64,000 nt of DNA from Pseudomonas akapageensis (GCF_011355085.1 NZ_VXCP01000022.1:1-64000), one strand, 5' to 3'. Positions 17,591 to 26,086 are shown, numbered from the stretch's first letter. The notes: generated by a model not told the origin, from the sequence alone. Numbers and translations are program-made.

Positions 17591-17610
17591 TTGTCCTGTA
17601 TATAGGACAA
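17591..17610. promoter_or_regulatory. Palindromic operator, likely LysR-regulator site
   Basis: TTGTCCTGTATATAGGACAA is an inverted repeat with 9 of 10 positions matching. It is immediately upstream of the LysR gene and about 107 bases before the azoR start. The GTCCT-N6-AGGAC half sites are suited to LTTR binding and autorepression. Confidence 0.6.
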
Positions 17611-17716
17611 ACTAGCGCATTTACCCTGACTAATCAGTAATTGTTTTGTTCTGTAGGATTATATCCAGCTTGATTGCACTTGTAGCGATCCGATCCCCCT
17701 TTCAGGAGAGTCCCCC

Positions 17717-18328
17717 ATGAAACTGTTGCACATCGATTCCAGCATCCTCGGCGACAACTCTGCCTCTCGCCAACTGAGCCGCAGCGTGGTCGAGGCCTGG
17801 CAGGCTGCCGAGCCAGGCAGCAAGGTCACCTATCGTGACCTGGCCGCTGACGCACTCAGCCACTTTTCCGCTGCCACCCTGGTCGCTGCCGGTACCCCGG
17901 ACGAACTGCGTGACGCTGCGCAGAAGCACGAAGCCCAACTGAGCGCCGACACCCTGCAGGAGTTTCTCGACGCCGATGCCGTGGTGATCGCTGCGCCCAT
18001 GTACAACTTCAGCGTGCCGACCCAACTCAAGGCCTGGATCGACCGTATTGCCATCGCCGGCAAGACCTTCCGTTACACCGAAGCCGGTCCTGAAGGCCTG
18101 TGCGGCGGCAAGAAAGTGGTGATCGTATCGACTTCCGGTGGCTTGCACGCCGGCCAGCCGACCGGTGTGGGCCACGAAGAGTTCCTCAAGGTGTTCCTGG
18201 GCTTCATCGGCATCACCGATATCGAAATCGTTCGTGCCCACGGCCTGGCCTACGGTGACGATATGCGCAACAAAGCCATGAGCGACGCTCAGGTGCAGAT
18301 CAACGAGCAGCTGTTCGCAGCTGCTTGA
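17717..18328 (+). CDS. azoR: FMN-dependent NADH-azoreductase AzoR
   Basis: A 203-residue flavodoxin-fold enzyme. It begins MKLLHIDSSILGDNSASRQL, the FMN phosphate-binding N-terminus. The family signature PMYNFSVPTQLKAWIDRI lies near residues 95-112, followed by KTFRYTEAGPEGL and VVIVSTSGG. It reduces azo dyes and quinones with NAD(P)H in the cytoplasm. CAGGAG lies 11 bases upstream of the ATG, and a strong terminator follows. Confidence 0.95.
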   Translation: MKLLHIDSSILGDNSASRQLSRSVVEAWQAAEPGSKVTYRDLAADALSHFSAATLVAAGTPDELRDAAQKHEAQLSADTLQEFLDADAVVIAAPMYNFSVPTQLKAWIDRIAIAGKTFRYTEAGPEGLCGGKKVVIVSTSGGLHAGQPTGVGHEEFLKVFLGFIGITDIEIVRAHGLAYGDDMRNKAMSDAQVQINEQLFAAA

Positions 18329-18345
18329 TCGAACTGCTCACACAG

Positions 18346-18384
18346 CCGGTTGCGGGGTATACCCCCGCAACCGGTTTTTTTTTG
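18346..18384 (+). terminator. Intrinsic terminator of azoR
   Basis: A 12-bp stem CCGGTTGCGGGG / CCCCGCAACCGG is followed by nine T. Confidence 0.95.
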
Positions 18385-18417
18385 CCTGCCTATCTGCCTG
18401 TCTGTCTGCCTGTCTTT

Positions 18418-18530
18418 CTGTGGGAGCTGGCTTGCCAGCGATTGGAAGGCGCAGCCTTCCCGTACGATGTTGAGCCTGACGCGGCAGGGGCCGCTGTGCA
18501 GCCCATCGCGGGCAAGACCCGCTCCCACAG
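18418..18530. repeat. Pair of inverted REP elements (REPIN)
   Basis: CTGTGGGAGCTGGCTTGCCA at the left and the inverted form ATCGCGGGCAAGACCCGCTC at the right flank about 60 bases. This is the Pseudomonas REP doublet type. Relatives occur at 43586-43656 and 51707-51812. Confidence 0.88.
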
Positions 18531-18535
18531 GGTTT

Positions 18536-18820
18536 TCAGCGCTCCGCCAACGCGCTGATCAACGCCTGCGCCGCATCGAGCTGTTGAATCAGCCCGAGCA
18601 CCAGCGATTTGTCATTCAGGTGCAGATGATCGACCACATCCCAGGCTGTGGCTTCGGCGTATTGGACCAGGGTCGCGGCATGGGCCAATGCGTCTTCGGC
18701 CGGGATGCCGCCGCGCACGGTGAACATGGGCTGGCCGTTGCTGTCGACGGTGCCGAAGGGTGTTTCCGTGGTGAACAGTGCGGGGGTTGAAGCGGGTGGA
18801 TCGGGAACGATTTTGATCAT
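18536..18820 (-). CDS. DUF6124-type small protein
   Basis: A 94-residue soluble protein beginning MIKIVPDPP, followed by a segment on use of the N-terminus (DSNGQPMFTVRGGIPAEDAL) and C-terminal helices (LVLGLIQQLDAAQALISAL). This resembles the pseudomonad family annotated as DUF6124; the assignment is from memory. AGGAG lies 8 bases before the ATG. The gene has an unusually long and highly structured upstream region (18841-19022). Function unknown. Confidence 0.72.
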   Translation of the reverse strand: MIKIVPDPPASTPALFTTETPFGTVDSNGQPMFTVRGGIPAEDALAHAATLVQYAEATAWDVVDHLHLNDKSLVLGLIQQLDAAQALISALAER

Positions 18821-18840
18821 GGTGTGGCTCCTACTGTTGT

Positions 18841-19022
18841 GGAGCTGCCACGTTCGTTTCCAGACGAATGGGTGGCAGCTGTACGCAGGCTGGAAAACCG
18901 GGACAATAGGAACCCGGCAGGTCCGAAGACCTCCCGCGCACAGCCGCCATAAACTCGCCTATGCGCCTATTGTGGTTCCTCGGGTTTCCAGGCCCGGTCG
19001 TTGAATTGGCAACGACCGGGCA
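18841..19022 (-). ncRNA. Candidate structured RNA leader upstream of the DUF6124 gene
   Basis: Three strong stems lie in order on the minus strand. The first is an 11-bp perfect hairpin (CCCGGTCGTTG / CAACGACCGGG, 18993-19020). The second is a long branched stem joining 18890-18910 to 18967-18990 (CTGGAAA..CC with GG.TTTCCAG, and CAATAGG with CCTATTG) that encloses AGGTC-CGAA-GACCT. The third is a hairpin at 18843-18880 (AGCTGCCAC / GTGGCAGCT). The gene starts 20 bases later. It could be a cis-regulatory leader, an sRNA, or a mobile palindromic repeat. Confidence 0.55.
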
Positions 19023-19278
19023 AGACTAGCCACCGGCAAACACAGGCGCAACAGCATTCAAGGCGGGTTGATTATGCTTGGGAAATGTCGTTCAAGAAAT
19101 AAAGAATTTGCCTACAGATAGACCGCTATCGCTGGCAAGTTGGAAGTGGCCCGTTTTATGCACGATTTTGTCCAGGACTGTGAACTTTCACGCCATCGCA
19201 CCGCATCGGGAAGCTCCCTGATACAATAGTGCGCGGCGTGCGAGGTTCATTCGCGGCTTGGCAAAGGTGGGCATCCCG

Positions 19279-20310
19279 ATGATGCGTCTTTGTGCGTTGT
19301 TACTTTTCTGCCTGGGTTTGAGTGCGTTTTCGGTGCAAGCCGAAGCAACGCAGTACCCCAGTGTCGGTTACCATCGGATGACCTTTCTCGATCCGCTGGA
19401 TCTGCAACCGATGAAAGCCCTGGCGTTCTACCCATCCACGGGGCGTCCTCACCAGAGTCGGTTCGGTGGTTATCAGATCGCGGCGGGCGAAGAAGCGAAG
19501 ATCGCCATGGGCCGTTTTCCGTTGCTGGTGCTGTCCCATGGCAACACCGGAACCCCCCTGGCGTTGCACTACCTGGCCACTTCCCTGGCACGCAAAGGTT
19601 TTATCGTGGTCGCGGTGCTGCATCCCGGTGACAACTACAAGGACCACAGTCGCCTGGGCACCCTCAGCAACCTGTACGGGCGGCCATTGCATATCTCCGA
19701 AGCCATTACCGCGACCCTGGGCGACCGGCTGCTGTCGCCTTACGTCAAAGGTGAACAGGTCGGTGTCATTGGTTACTCGGCAGGCGGCGAGACGGCGTTG
19801 ATTCTCTCCGGTGCCCACCCCGACCTGCAACGGCTGCGCAATTACTGCCAGGAACGCCCGCAGGATATGGATGCCTGCAAGACCCAGGGTGAGTTGATCG
19901 CCGATCGGGACGACCTGGGGCCCGAAGCCGATCCGCGGGTCAAGGCGCTGATGCTGATGGCCCCGCTTAGCCTGATGTTCGGGCGTCAGGCCCTGGCCGA
20001 TGTGCATGTGCCGGCCCTGATCTACAGTGGTGACAGCGACAAGCTGGTGGCCATCGACAAGAATGCCGACGCCCTGGCGCGCAAACTGCCGGTCGTGCCC
20101 GACTACAGGCTACTGGCCGGAGCAGGGCACTTCGTGTTCATGGCGCCCTGTACGCCGGAGCAGCGTCAGACCATGGCAGCGCTGTGCACCGACGCCGAGG
20201 GCGTGGACCGCGAAGGCATCCATCGTTCGCTGACCGCCGAAGCCGCACGCTTCTTTACCCGTACGCTAGGCAGACCCGACCGCGCAGGCTGGCAGACAGC
20301 CGGGCATTAA
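19279..20310 (+). CDS. Secreted alpha/beta hydrolase (dienelactone hydrolase/PAF-acetylhydrolase-like)
   Basis: A 343-residue protein with signal peptide MMRLCALLLFCLGLSAFSVQA. The oxyanion-hole motif LVLSHGNTG is near residue 84, the nucleophile elbow GYSAGGE near residue 173, a later Asp in YSGDSDKLV, and the catalytic His in AGAGHFVFMAPC. It resembles predicted dienelactone-hydrolase-like carboxylic ester hydrolases. The substrate is not evident. AAAGGTGG precedes the ATG; a TTG seven codons earlier has no Shine-Dalgarno site. It ends tail-to-tail on the MFS gene, with a 4-base overlap. Confidence 0.85.
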   Translation: MMRLCALLLFCLGLSAFSVQAEATQYPSVGYHRMTFLDPLDLQPMKALAFYPSTGRPHQSRFGGYQIAAGEEAKIAMGRFPLLVLSHGNTGTPLALHYLATSLARKGFIVVAVLHPGDNYKDHSRLGTLSNLYGRPLHISEAITATLGDRLLSPYVKGEQVGVIGYSAGGETALILSGAHPDLQRLRNYCQERPQDMDACKTQGELIADRDDLGPEADPRVKALMLMAPLSLMFGRQALADVHVPALIYSGDSDKLVAIDKNADALARKLPVVPDYRLLAGAGHFVFMAPCTPEQRQTMAALCTDAEGVDREGIHRSLTAEAARFFTRTLGRPDRAGWQTAGH

Positions 20311-21494
20311 TATGCTGCGCGACGAAACAGCAGCAGGGTCAGCAGCAAGCCGGTAACCGACAGCAGGGCCGCACCGCAGAAAATCCAGGGGTAACCCAGG
20401 TGCAATGCGATGGCCCCCATCATCGGGCCGGCGATCGCCAGTGACAGGTCGAAAAACACCGAGTAGGCGCTCAAGCCCGCGCCACGGCTTGAGGTCGGGA
20501 CCTGCTTGATGGCTTCGACGCCGAGCGCCGGGTACACCAGCGACAAGCCGAAACCGGCCAGGCCGGAACCCGCCAGGGCAAGGGCCGTGGAGGGTGCCAG
20601 CCAGAGCAGGCACAGCCCCAGGGTCTCGATGGCCATGCAGGCGATGGCCACGCGAAAGCCGCCCAGGCGGTTGATCGAATTGACGAACAGCAGCCGCGCC
20701 AGGACGAAAAACACGCCGAATGCCGTCAGGCACCAGGCCGCACCTGACCAGCCCCGTTCGACGTAATAAAGCGTGATGAAGGTGGTCAGGGTGCCGTAGC
20801 CGATGGAGGCCAGTGCCAGGCCGGTACCGAACGGCGCAACCCGAGCGAATGCCGCCCAGAATGGCAGGCGTTCTCCGCTGGTCACCGCCAGCGACGCCTT
20901 GTTGCGGATGATCGCCAGCGCCAGCAAGGCGAGGACAGTCAGGGCGATGCCCAGTGCGGCGAAGCCCAGCCCTTCGACCAGCATGACGCCCAGCGGCGCG
21001 CCCATGGCAATGGCGCCATAGGACGCAATGCCATTCCAGGAAATCATCCGCGCCGTATGCTCGGGGCCCAGCTGGCCGATGCCCCAGCTGTTGGTGCCAA
21101 CGCCAATCAGGCCCTGGGCGATACCGAGCAGTACCCGGCCCAGGATCAAGACCGTCAGGCTGAGCGCGGGCACGTGCATCAACAGGTTCGAGGCCAGCGT
21201 CAATACTCCGCTCAGGGCGATACCGATCAATCCGTAGATGATGGCGTGCTTGGTTCCCAGGCTATCGGCCAGGCGCCCGGCCGACGGACGAGTGAGCAGG
21301 GTTGCCAGGTACTGCGAACCAATGGTGAGCCCGGCGATCATCGGGCTGAAACCCAGGTCGCCATGCACATAGCCTGGCAGTACGGCGATGGGCAGGCCGA
21401 TGCAGAAAAAGGCGATGAAGGTGTAGAAAACGATGGAAATGATCTGCAGGGTGATCGACATCGAAGACGAAGGTGCAGGTTGTTGCGCAGACAT
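20307..21494 (-). CDS. MFS transporter (YhhS/YfcJ-like)
   Basis: A 395-residue protein with about 12 membrane segments. It carries the MFS loop 2-3 motif as RPSAGRLADSLGTKHAI (near residues 70-86). The N-terminal region SIVFYTFIAFFCIGLPIAVLPGYVH matches the YhhS/YfcJ group of drug- or sugar-efflux type carriers. The substrate cannot be told from sequence. Confidence 0.86.
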   Translation of the reverse strand: MSAQQPAPSSSMSITLQIISIVFYTFIAFFCIGLPIAVLPGYVHGDLGFSPMIAGLTIGSQYLATLLTRPSAGRLADSLGTKHAIIYGLIGIALSGVLTLASNLLMHVPALSLTVLILGRVLLGIAQGLIGVGTNSWGIGQLGPEHTARMISWNGIASYGAIAMGAPLGVMLVEGLGFAALGIALTVLALLALAIIRNKASLAVTSGERLPFWAAFARVAPFGTGLALASIGYGTLTTFITLYYVERGWSGAAWCLTAFGVFFVLARLLFVNSINRLGGFRVAIACMAIETLGLCLLWLAPSTALALAGSGLAGFGLSLVYPALGVEAIKQVPTSSRGAGLSAYSVFFDLSLAIAGPMMGAIALHLGYPWIFCGAALLSVTGLLLTLLLFRRAAY

Positions 21495-21592
21495 GAGGCT
21501 CGTTCGAGGATGGGCGGCTGAAGAACAGCATCATGGCTTGGGAGGAGGATAAAAGAAAGCAGGCTAACGAATTATTCCTACACCTCGCGCAC

Positions 21593-21704
21593 CTCGTTCC
21601 CACGCTCCGCGTGGGAATGCATCCTGTGACGCTCTGCGTCACGTTCGGGGCGGTCGACGCTGGAGCGTCTTGCACCGCATTCCCACGCAGAGCGTGGGAA
21701 CGAG
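21593..21704. repeat. Dispersed palindromic repeat, copy 1
   Basis: CTCGTTCCCACGCTCCGCGT at the left is the near inverse of the right end ACGCAGAGCGTGGGAACGAG. Inner GTGACGCTCTGCGTCAC and GACGCTGGAGCGTC palindromes are also present. A second copy is at 36758-36875. It lies between the MFS gene and ybiT. Confidence 0.9.
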
Positions 21705-21719
21705 GGGCGTAGGGGCTGA

Positions 21720-23306
21720 TTAGATTACAACACCCTGACTACGCAGGTAGTCGTCATAGGTGCCGCTGAAGTCGACCACGCCATCGGCGCTCAACTCGAT
21801 GATGCGGGTGGCCAGGGAGGACACGAACTCGCGGTCATGGCTGACGAAGATCAGGGTGCCCGGATAGTTCTCCAGCGCCAGGTTCAGCGACTCGATCGAT
21901 TCCATGTCCAGGTGGTTGGTCGGTTCGTCCATCACCAGTACGTTAGGCTTTTGCAGGATCAGCTTGCCGAACAGCATGCGACCTTGCTCACCACCGGAAA
22001 TCACCTTGACCGACTTGAGGATCTCGTCGTTCGAGAACAGCATGCGGCCCAGGGTGCCGCGGATCATCTGCTCGCCCTGGGTCCACTGGCCCATCCAGTC
22101 GAACAGGGTGACATCGTCTTCGAAGTCGTGAGCATGGTCCTGGGCGTAGTAGCCAAGTTCCGCGCTTTCGGTCCACTTCACCGCACCGGCATCCGGGGTC
22201 AGCTCGCCGACCAGGGTGCGCAGCAGGGTGGTCTTGCCGATGCCGTTCGGGCCGATGATCGCCACGCGCTCGCCGGCTTCGACGGTGAAGCTGAAGTTTT
22301 CGAACAGGGTCTTGCCGTCAAAGCCCTTGGACATCTTCTCGATGGTCACGGCCTGGCGGTGCAGCTTTTTGGTCTGCTCGAAACGAATGAACGGGCTGAC
22401 GCGGCTCGATGGCTTGACCTCGGCCAATTGGATCTTGTCGATCTGCTTGGCGCGGGAGGTGGCCTGCTTGGCTTTCGAGGCGTTGGCCGAGAAGCGGCTG
22501 ACGAAGGTCTGCAGCTCGGCGATCTGGGCTTTCTTCTTGGCGTTGTCCGACAGCAATTGCTCGCGGGACTGGGTCGCCGCGGTCATGTACTCGTCGTAGT
22601 TGCCCGGGAACAGACGCAGTTCGCCGTAGTCCAGGTCCGCCATGTGGGTGCAGACACTGTTGAGGAAGTGACGGTCGTGGGAAATGATAATCATGGTGCT
22701 GTTACGCGCCGTGAGAATGTTTTCCAGCCAGCGAATGGTGTTGATGTCCAGGTGGTTGGTCGGTTCGTCCAGCAGCAGTACTTCCGGATCGGAGAACAAC
22801 GCCTGGGCCAGCAACACCCGCAGCTTCCAGCCCGGCGCGACTTCACTCATCGGGCCGAAGTGCTGTTCCAGGGGAATGCCCAGGCCCAGCAACAGCTCGC
22901 CGGCACGGGATTCGGCGGTGTAGCCGTCCATTTCGGCGAATTCGGTTTCCAGCTCGGCAACGGCCATGCCGTCTTCTTCGGACATTTCCGGCAGCGAGTA
23001 GATGCGGTCGCGTTCGGCCTTGACCTTCCACAGCTCTTCATGACCCATGATCACGGTATCGATCACGGTGAATTCTTCGTAGGCGAACTGATCCTGGCGC
23101 AATTTACCCAGGCGCACGTTCGGCTCCAGCATGACCTGGCCGCCGGACGGCTCCAGATCGTCGCCGAGGATTTTCATGAAGGTCGACTTGCCACAACCGT
23201 TGGCGCCGATGAGGCCATAGCGGTTGCCGTTGCCAAACTTGACCGAAACGTTTTCGAACAGGGGCTTGGCACCGAATTGCATGGTGATGTTAGCGGTGGA
23301 GATCAA
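21720..23306 (-). CDS. ybiT: ABC-F family ATPase YbiT
   Basis: A 528-residue soluble protein with two ABC domains and no membrane part. First domain: Walker A GANGCGKST (residues 34-42), the YbiT-specific signature VAPGWKLRVLLAQALF, and Walker B LLLDEPTNHLD. Second domain: GPNGIGKTT, VISGGEQGRMLFGK and VLVMDEPTNHLD. A basic linker (about 245-300) is the P-site tRNA interaction motif of ABC-F factors. It acts on ribosomes; YbiT's precise role is unclear. Confidence 0.94.
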   Translation of the reverse strand: MISTANITMQFGAKPLFENVSVKFGNGNRYGLIGANGCGKSTFMKILGDDLEPSGGQVMLEPNVRLGKLRQDQFAYEEFTVIDTVIMGHEELWKVKAERDRIYSLPEMSEEDGMAVAELETEFAEMDGYTAESRAGELLLGLGIPLEQHFGPMSEVAPGWKLRVLLAQALFSDPEVLLLDEPTNHLDINTIRWLENILTARNSTMIIISHDRHFLNSVCTHMADLDYGELRLFPGNYDEYMTAATQSREQLLSDNAKKKAQIAELQTFVSRFSANASKAKQATSRAKQIDKIQLAEVKPSSRVSPFIRFEQTKKLHRQAVTIEKMSKGFDGKTLFENFSFTVEAGERVAIIGPNGIGKTTLLRTLVGELTPDAGAVKWTESAELGYYAQDHAHDFEDDVTLFDWMGQWTQGEQMIRGTLGRMLFSNDEILKSVKVISGGEQGRMLFGKLILQKPNVLVMDEPTNHLDMESIESLNLALENYPGTLIFVSHDREFVSSLATRIIELSADGVVDFSGTYDDYLRSQGVVI

Positions 23307-23345
23307 GAGCGTATCCTGCGGGGCTTTTAGCGGTGTATTGGAGCG

Positions 23346-23760
23346 CTATCCAGATTCTTGGGCCAATTTTGGGCCAATTTCAAAACGAATCGGCAGCTTC
23401 TCGAGCTCCTTCCAATCGGAAGCAGAGCTGAGCCATTTGGCATAAGTGGAGAGCAACATTTCGACGCTGTGTCCAAGTTGGTTGGCGATGAACGCGGGGT
23501 TCATGCCGGCCATTAAACACATCGTTGCATAGGTGTGCCGGGTATCGTATTGGCGGCGTTCACGGATGCCCAAGGAGGCCAGGGCATCCTTAAAGTGTTT
23601 GATTGTAACACTCGGCGACTGAATCCACAGCCCGCCTTTGCTCGGCGGAAACACAAACGGACTAACAGCGTGCGGAGAAACTGACGCCATTTTCGCAACT
23701 GAGCTATTCGCTGGGCCTGCTTCAGTGCGTTGATGGCTCTTTCGTTCAACAGTATCTGGC
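23346..23760 (-). pseudogene. Tyrosine integrase, C-terminal remnant with frameshift
   Basis: The last part of a phage integrase is present. The catalytic-domain elements DTRHTYATMCLMAGMNPAFI, QLGHSVEM and the tyrosine in LLSTYAKW are intact. The preceding piece (LLNERAINALKQAQRIAQLRK, 23690-23755) is in a different frame from PFVFPPSKGGLWIQSPSV, so a frameshift lies near 23690. Upstream it is joined to the start of another phage gene at about 23755. It cannot be functional. Confidence 0.85.
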
Positions 23761-23796
23761 GTCGGCGGTCATGCCGAAGACTGCGAATGTGCTCAT
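23746..23796 (-). pseudogene. 5' stub of a small phage gene fused to the integrase remnant
   Basis: A start with good GGAGA spacing encodes only MSTFAVFGMTADARYC before a stop. The integrase frame resumes in the same bases (LLNERAIN). This reads as a deletion junction joining the first codons of one phage gene to the inside of the integrase gene. Confidence 0.55.
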
Positions 23797-23891
23797 GGGA
23801 ATCTCCAGGCTGCCATCCGTCTGGTGAGGTGGCACCGAGGGGGAGTGGTTAGGTAGCATTCGCGCTTTTTTTCGATTGGCAGGAGAGCCAG

Positions 23892-24086
23892 ATGAGCAAC
23901 AGAGCACTTTTGGTGGCTTTCGGGCTGGCCATAACCGCTGCATCTACCACCAACGCGTACTTTATATACGAAGCAAGCCAGATGGTGCTGAAGTCCTACT
24001 ACATGACTTCGGAAGCTGCAGAGCTGGCTCATAAGACAGGATATGCTGCAGATGGCGCCGAACGTACCGCTCAGGATCTGCGGTAA
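23892..24086 (+). CDS. Small phage-type membrane protein, unknown
   Basis: A 64-residue protein with one hydrophobic N-terminal segment (ALLVAFGLAITAASTTNAYF), then a polar tail with several Ala and Glu. AGGAGAG precedes the ATG. It stands alone on the + strand inside the prophage scar. No family recognised. Confidence 0.6.
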   Translation: MSNRALLVAFGLAITAASTTNAYFIYEASQMVLKSYYMTSEAAELAHKTGYAADGAERTAQDLR

Positions 24087-24134
24087 CGCTCATAGGCGGG
24101 CGCCGGTAAGGTGCTGGCGGGTAGCGCCGGAGAG

Positions 24135-24705
24135 TTAGGCCGCTTTGCGCTGTTCAAGCACCTGCTGGCGCGCGGCTTCGTACTCGCTGCCCAGGATTTC
24201 GCTCAGGCCTTCCACTTCGCCGTCTTCCGCCTTCCGCCTTGCAGCCGAGGTTCAGGCACACGACGCCGCCGCTCTCGAAGCAGACTCCGCCGGTCATCCA
24301 GATGCCGCCGGTGTTCACGCCGATGGCCTGCCACATCTGATCCTGGTCGATCACGTCCGGGCAGCGCTCGGTCCAGAGATCGAGCGATCGCTGGTGCTCA
24401 ACCTTCTCGGCTGCTCGAACCTCTTTGTCGCTGTCGTTGACGTGCTTTGCTGCCCGGCGCAGGGCGCGGTCGCCGTACTTATCCGCTCGGCTGCAGTGTA
24501 CATCCAGCCTCGTGTTGGCACTGAGCTTGATGCCTCCGACGTAGTTGCGGGAGCCGCTGTACATCGGCGATGCGGCGCCGCCAAAAGCCTGCCCCTGCAT
24601 CTCGCGTTGGGCGTTCCAGGCGGCTTTCTTGTTGTCACAGGCGCGCGCGGCGGCCAGGACGGTTGCTGATTCGGTCTTGTAGAAGTAGCTCACGGCTTTC
24701 TCCAT
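24135..24705 (-). pseudogene. Phage-type hypothetical gene broken by a 7-bp duplication
   Basis: From the ATG at 24705 (MEKAVSYFYKTESATVL, with GGAGGG upstream) the frame is coding-like as far as GVVCLNLGCKAE. A tandem CTTCCGC-CTTCCGC at 24224-24237 then shifts the frame. Removing one copy restores AEDGEVEGLSEILGSEYEAA and then RQQVLEQRKAA to a stop at 24135, which is much more protein-like than the shifted tail. Family unknown. Confidence 0.72.
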
Positions 24706-24805
24706 ACAGGCGCCGCCCTCCGTGGCAGGATGCGGCATGGTGGCAATTTGGGTTTAGGTAATGTTCAATTTACGGTCCGCGTTTTGGCGGATCAGGAGAA
24801 ATTGA

Positions 24806-24958
24806 ATGCTTGTTGATTACAGCAAAGGGCGATATAGGGTCGTTTGGGAAAACGGAGATCTGGTTGGAACAATCAATTTTGAGTGTTGCGTGAGGCTTGA
24901 TGGTCAGATTGTCTACGAGTTCGACGATCAGGGCTGCCTCTATGATGCCAAAAAATGA
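24806..24958 (+). CDS. Small conserved-looking 50-residue protein
   Basis: ATG at 24806 preceded by AGGAGAAATTGA gives a 50-residue acidic protein (MLVDYSKGRYRVVWENGDLV near the start, VYEFDDQGCLYDAKK at the end). It contains three cysteines. It has a good ribosome-binding site and balanced codons despite its size. Function unknown. Confidence 0.6.
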   Translation: MLVDYSKGRYRVVWENGDLVGTINFECCVRLDGQIVYEFDDQGCLYDAKK

Positions 24959-25008
24959 ACTAGTCGGCTTAGTTGGTGATGGTGAGTTCATGACACTCGA
25001 GCGCACGC

Positions 25009-25363
25009 TCAAGTACCACGTTCAGCCGATGTAGGATTAGCAACCGTTAACTGTTCGTCGAAACAGATTCGCAGAGATTCACGCTGGTACGCCAGTTCCA
25101 GCTTCCGCGCCACAGACGGTGATATCGTAATTTCGTGGCGCGGTGGTGTGAGCATCGGCAGCGCTCCGCCCGGGCTCAGCGCGTCTAGGTGATGAATCAT
25201 CAGTGTCATCGCCTCGCCCTGTTTCTCGATGTCGGCTCAGGCCATCAGCTCCAGTAGTGCCTGCTTCGTACTCGGCCGTACCTTCAGCCGCAAATCTTCC
25301 TCCTGCAGCCCTGGCCGCCTTGTCGTGCCGGCGCTCGTCCCGCTCCCTCTGTGTCAAAGCCAT
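25009..25363 (-). pseudogene. Phage regulatory-type gene with frameshift and nonsense mutation
   Basis: The start encodes MALTQRERDERRHDKAARA. After a one-base shift near 25305 the sense frame continues LQEEDLRLKVRPSTKQALLE and LMA. A TGA stop (probably a former TGG Trp codon) follows, and then ADIEKQGEAMTLMIHHLDAL and ITISPSVARKLELAYQRES. The two lesions show that one gene of about 117 codons has decayed. The pattern resembles small Pseudomonas prophage proteins of unknown function. Confidence 0.7.
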
Positions 25364-25441
25364 ACACGGCCTCCGTCGTTCCGCTTGGTGGGATGTCGAT
25401 GTGCTGGCGGCAGTGCCGATTGGCGGCTCTATTGATCCACC

Positions 25442-25771
25442 TCACTTCCTCGTCTGCCGGATGGGGAAGTCGACTTCGTAGGTTTCGATCAGGCGGATGA
25501 GCACGTCGTTGCTGACGTCCATTTGCTTGGCGACCTGGTTGCGAGACAGGCCCACATCGCGTAATGCTTTGAGCCGTTCCAGCTTGGCGGCGTAGGGCGC
25601 TGGATCGGGGGCACGGTCATGCCCGCGATTTGACGTGCTGACCTTGAATAAGAAGCCGCCTTTCTTGGCGATCCGGTGCAGGGTGGCGGTGGAGATGCCC
25701 ATGCAATTAACGACCTGGTGCAGGCTGATAGCGGTGCCTATGCCGCTGGCGGAGGTACCGCGAGCGTGCAT
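25442..25771 (-). pseudogene. 5'-truncated phage HTH-like protein gene
   Basis: The C-terminal two-thirds looks coding: LERLKALRDVGLSRNQVAKQ, MDVSNDVLIRLIETYEVDF, with a helix-turn-helix character. From about 25702 upstream the sequence is also read on the other strand as the joined endolysin fragment, so its true 5' end may have been lost or displaced. A start at 25702 (MGISTATLHRIAKKGG) could still give an 86-residue protein. Confidence 0.5.
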
Positions 25772-26086
25772 AACGCCCGCATGCGCAACACCGCGCCCGG
25801 TGATGGCTGGCGGTACCGGGGCAGGGGGCTGATTCAGGTGACAGGGATGACCAACTATCTTAATGCCGGCGCTGCTTTGGGCCTTGACCTTGTTGCGCAG
25901 CCTGAACTACTCGTGCGGCCGGAGCATGCTGCGATGTCGGCGGCGTGGTTCTGGTCGGTCAAAGGGCTGAACGAACTGGCCGATGCCGGGCTGTTCGACA
26001 TGATTACCCGCAAGATCAATGGCGGGCTCAATGACCAGGCTGAGCGCTTGGCGTTGCGCGATCGCGCGGTGCAGGTGTTGGCATGA
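25770..26086 (+). pseudogene. GH19 chitinase-like phage endolysin, N-terminus lost
   Basis: The C-terminal half of a GH19 lysozyme is plain: GDGWRYRGRGLIQVTGMTNY, AAMSAAWFWSVKGLNELAD and ITRKINGGLN. The N-terminal part with the catalytic glutamates is missing and replaced by unrelated sequence at about 25750-25780. It overlaps the start of the downstream spanin gene by 4 bases (ATGA), the normal lysis cassette order. Confidence 0.82.
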
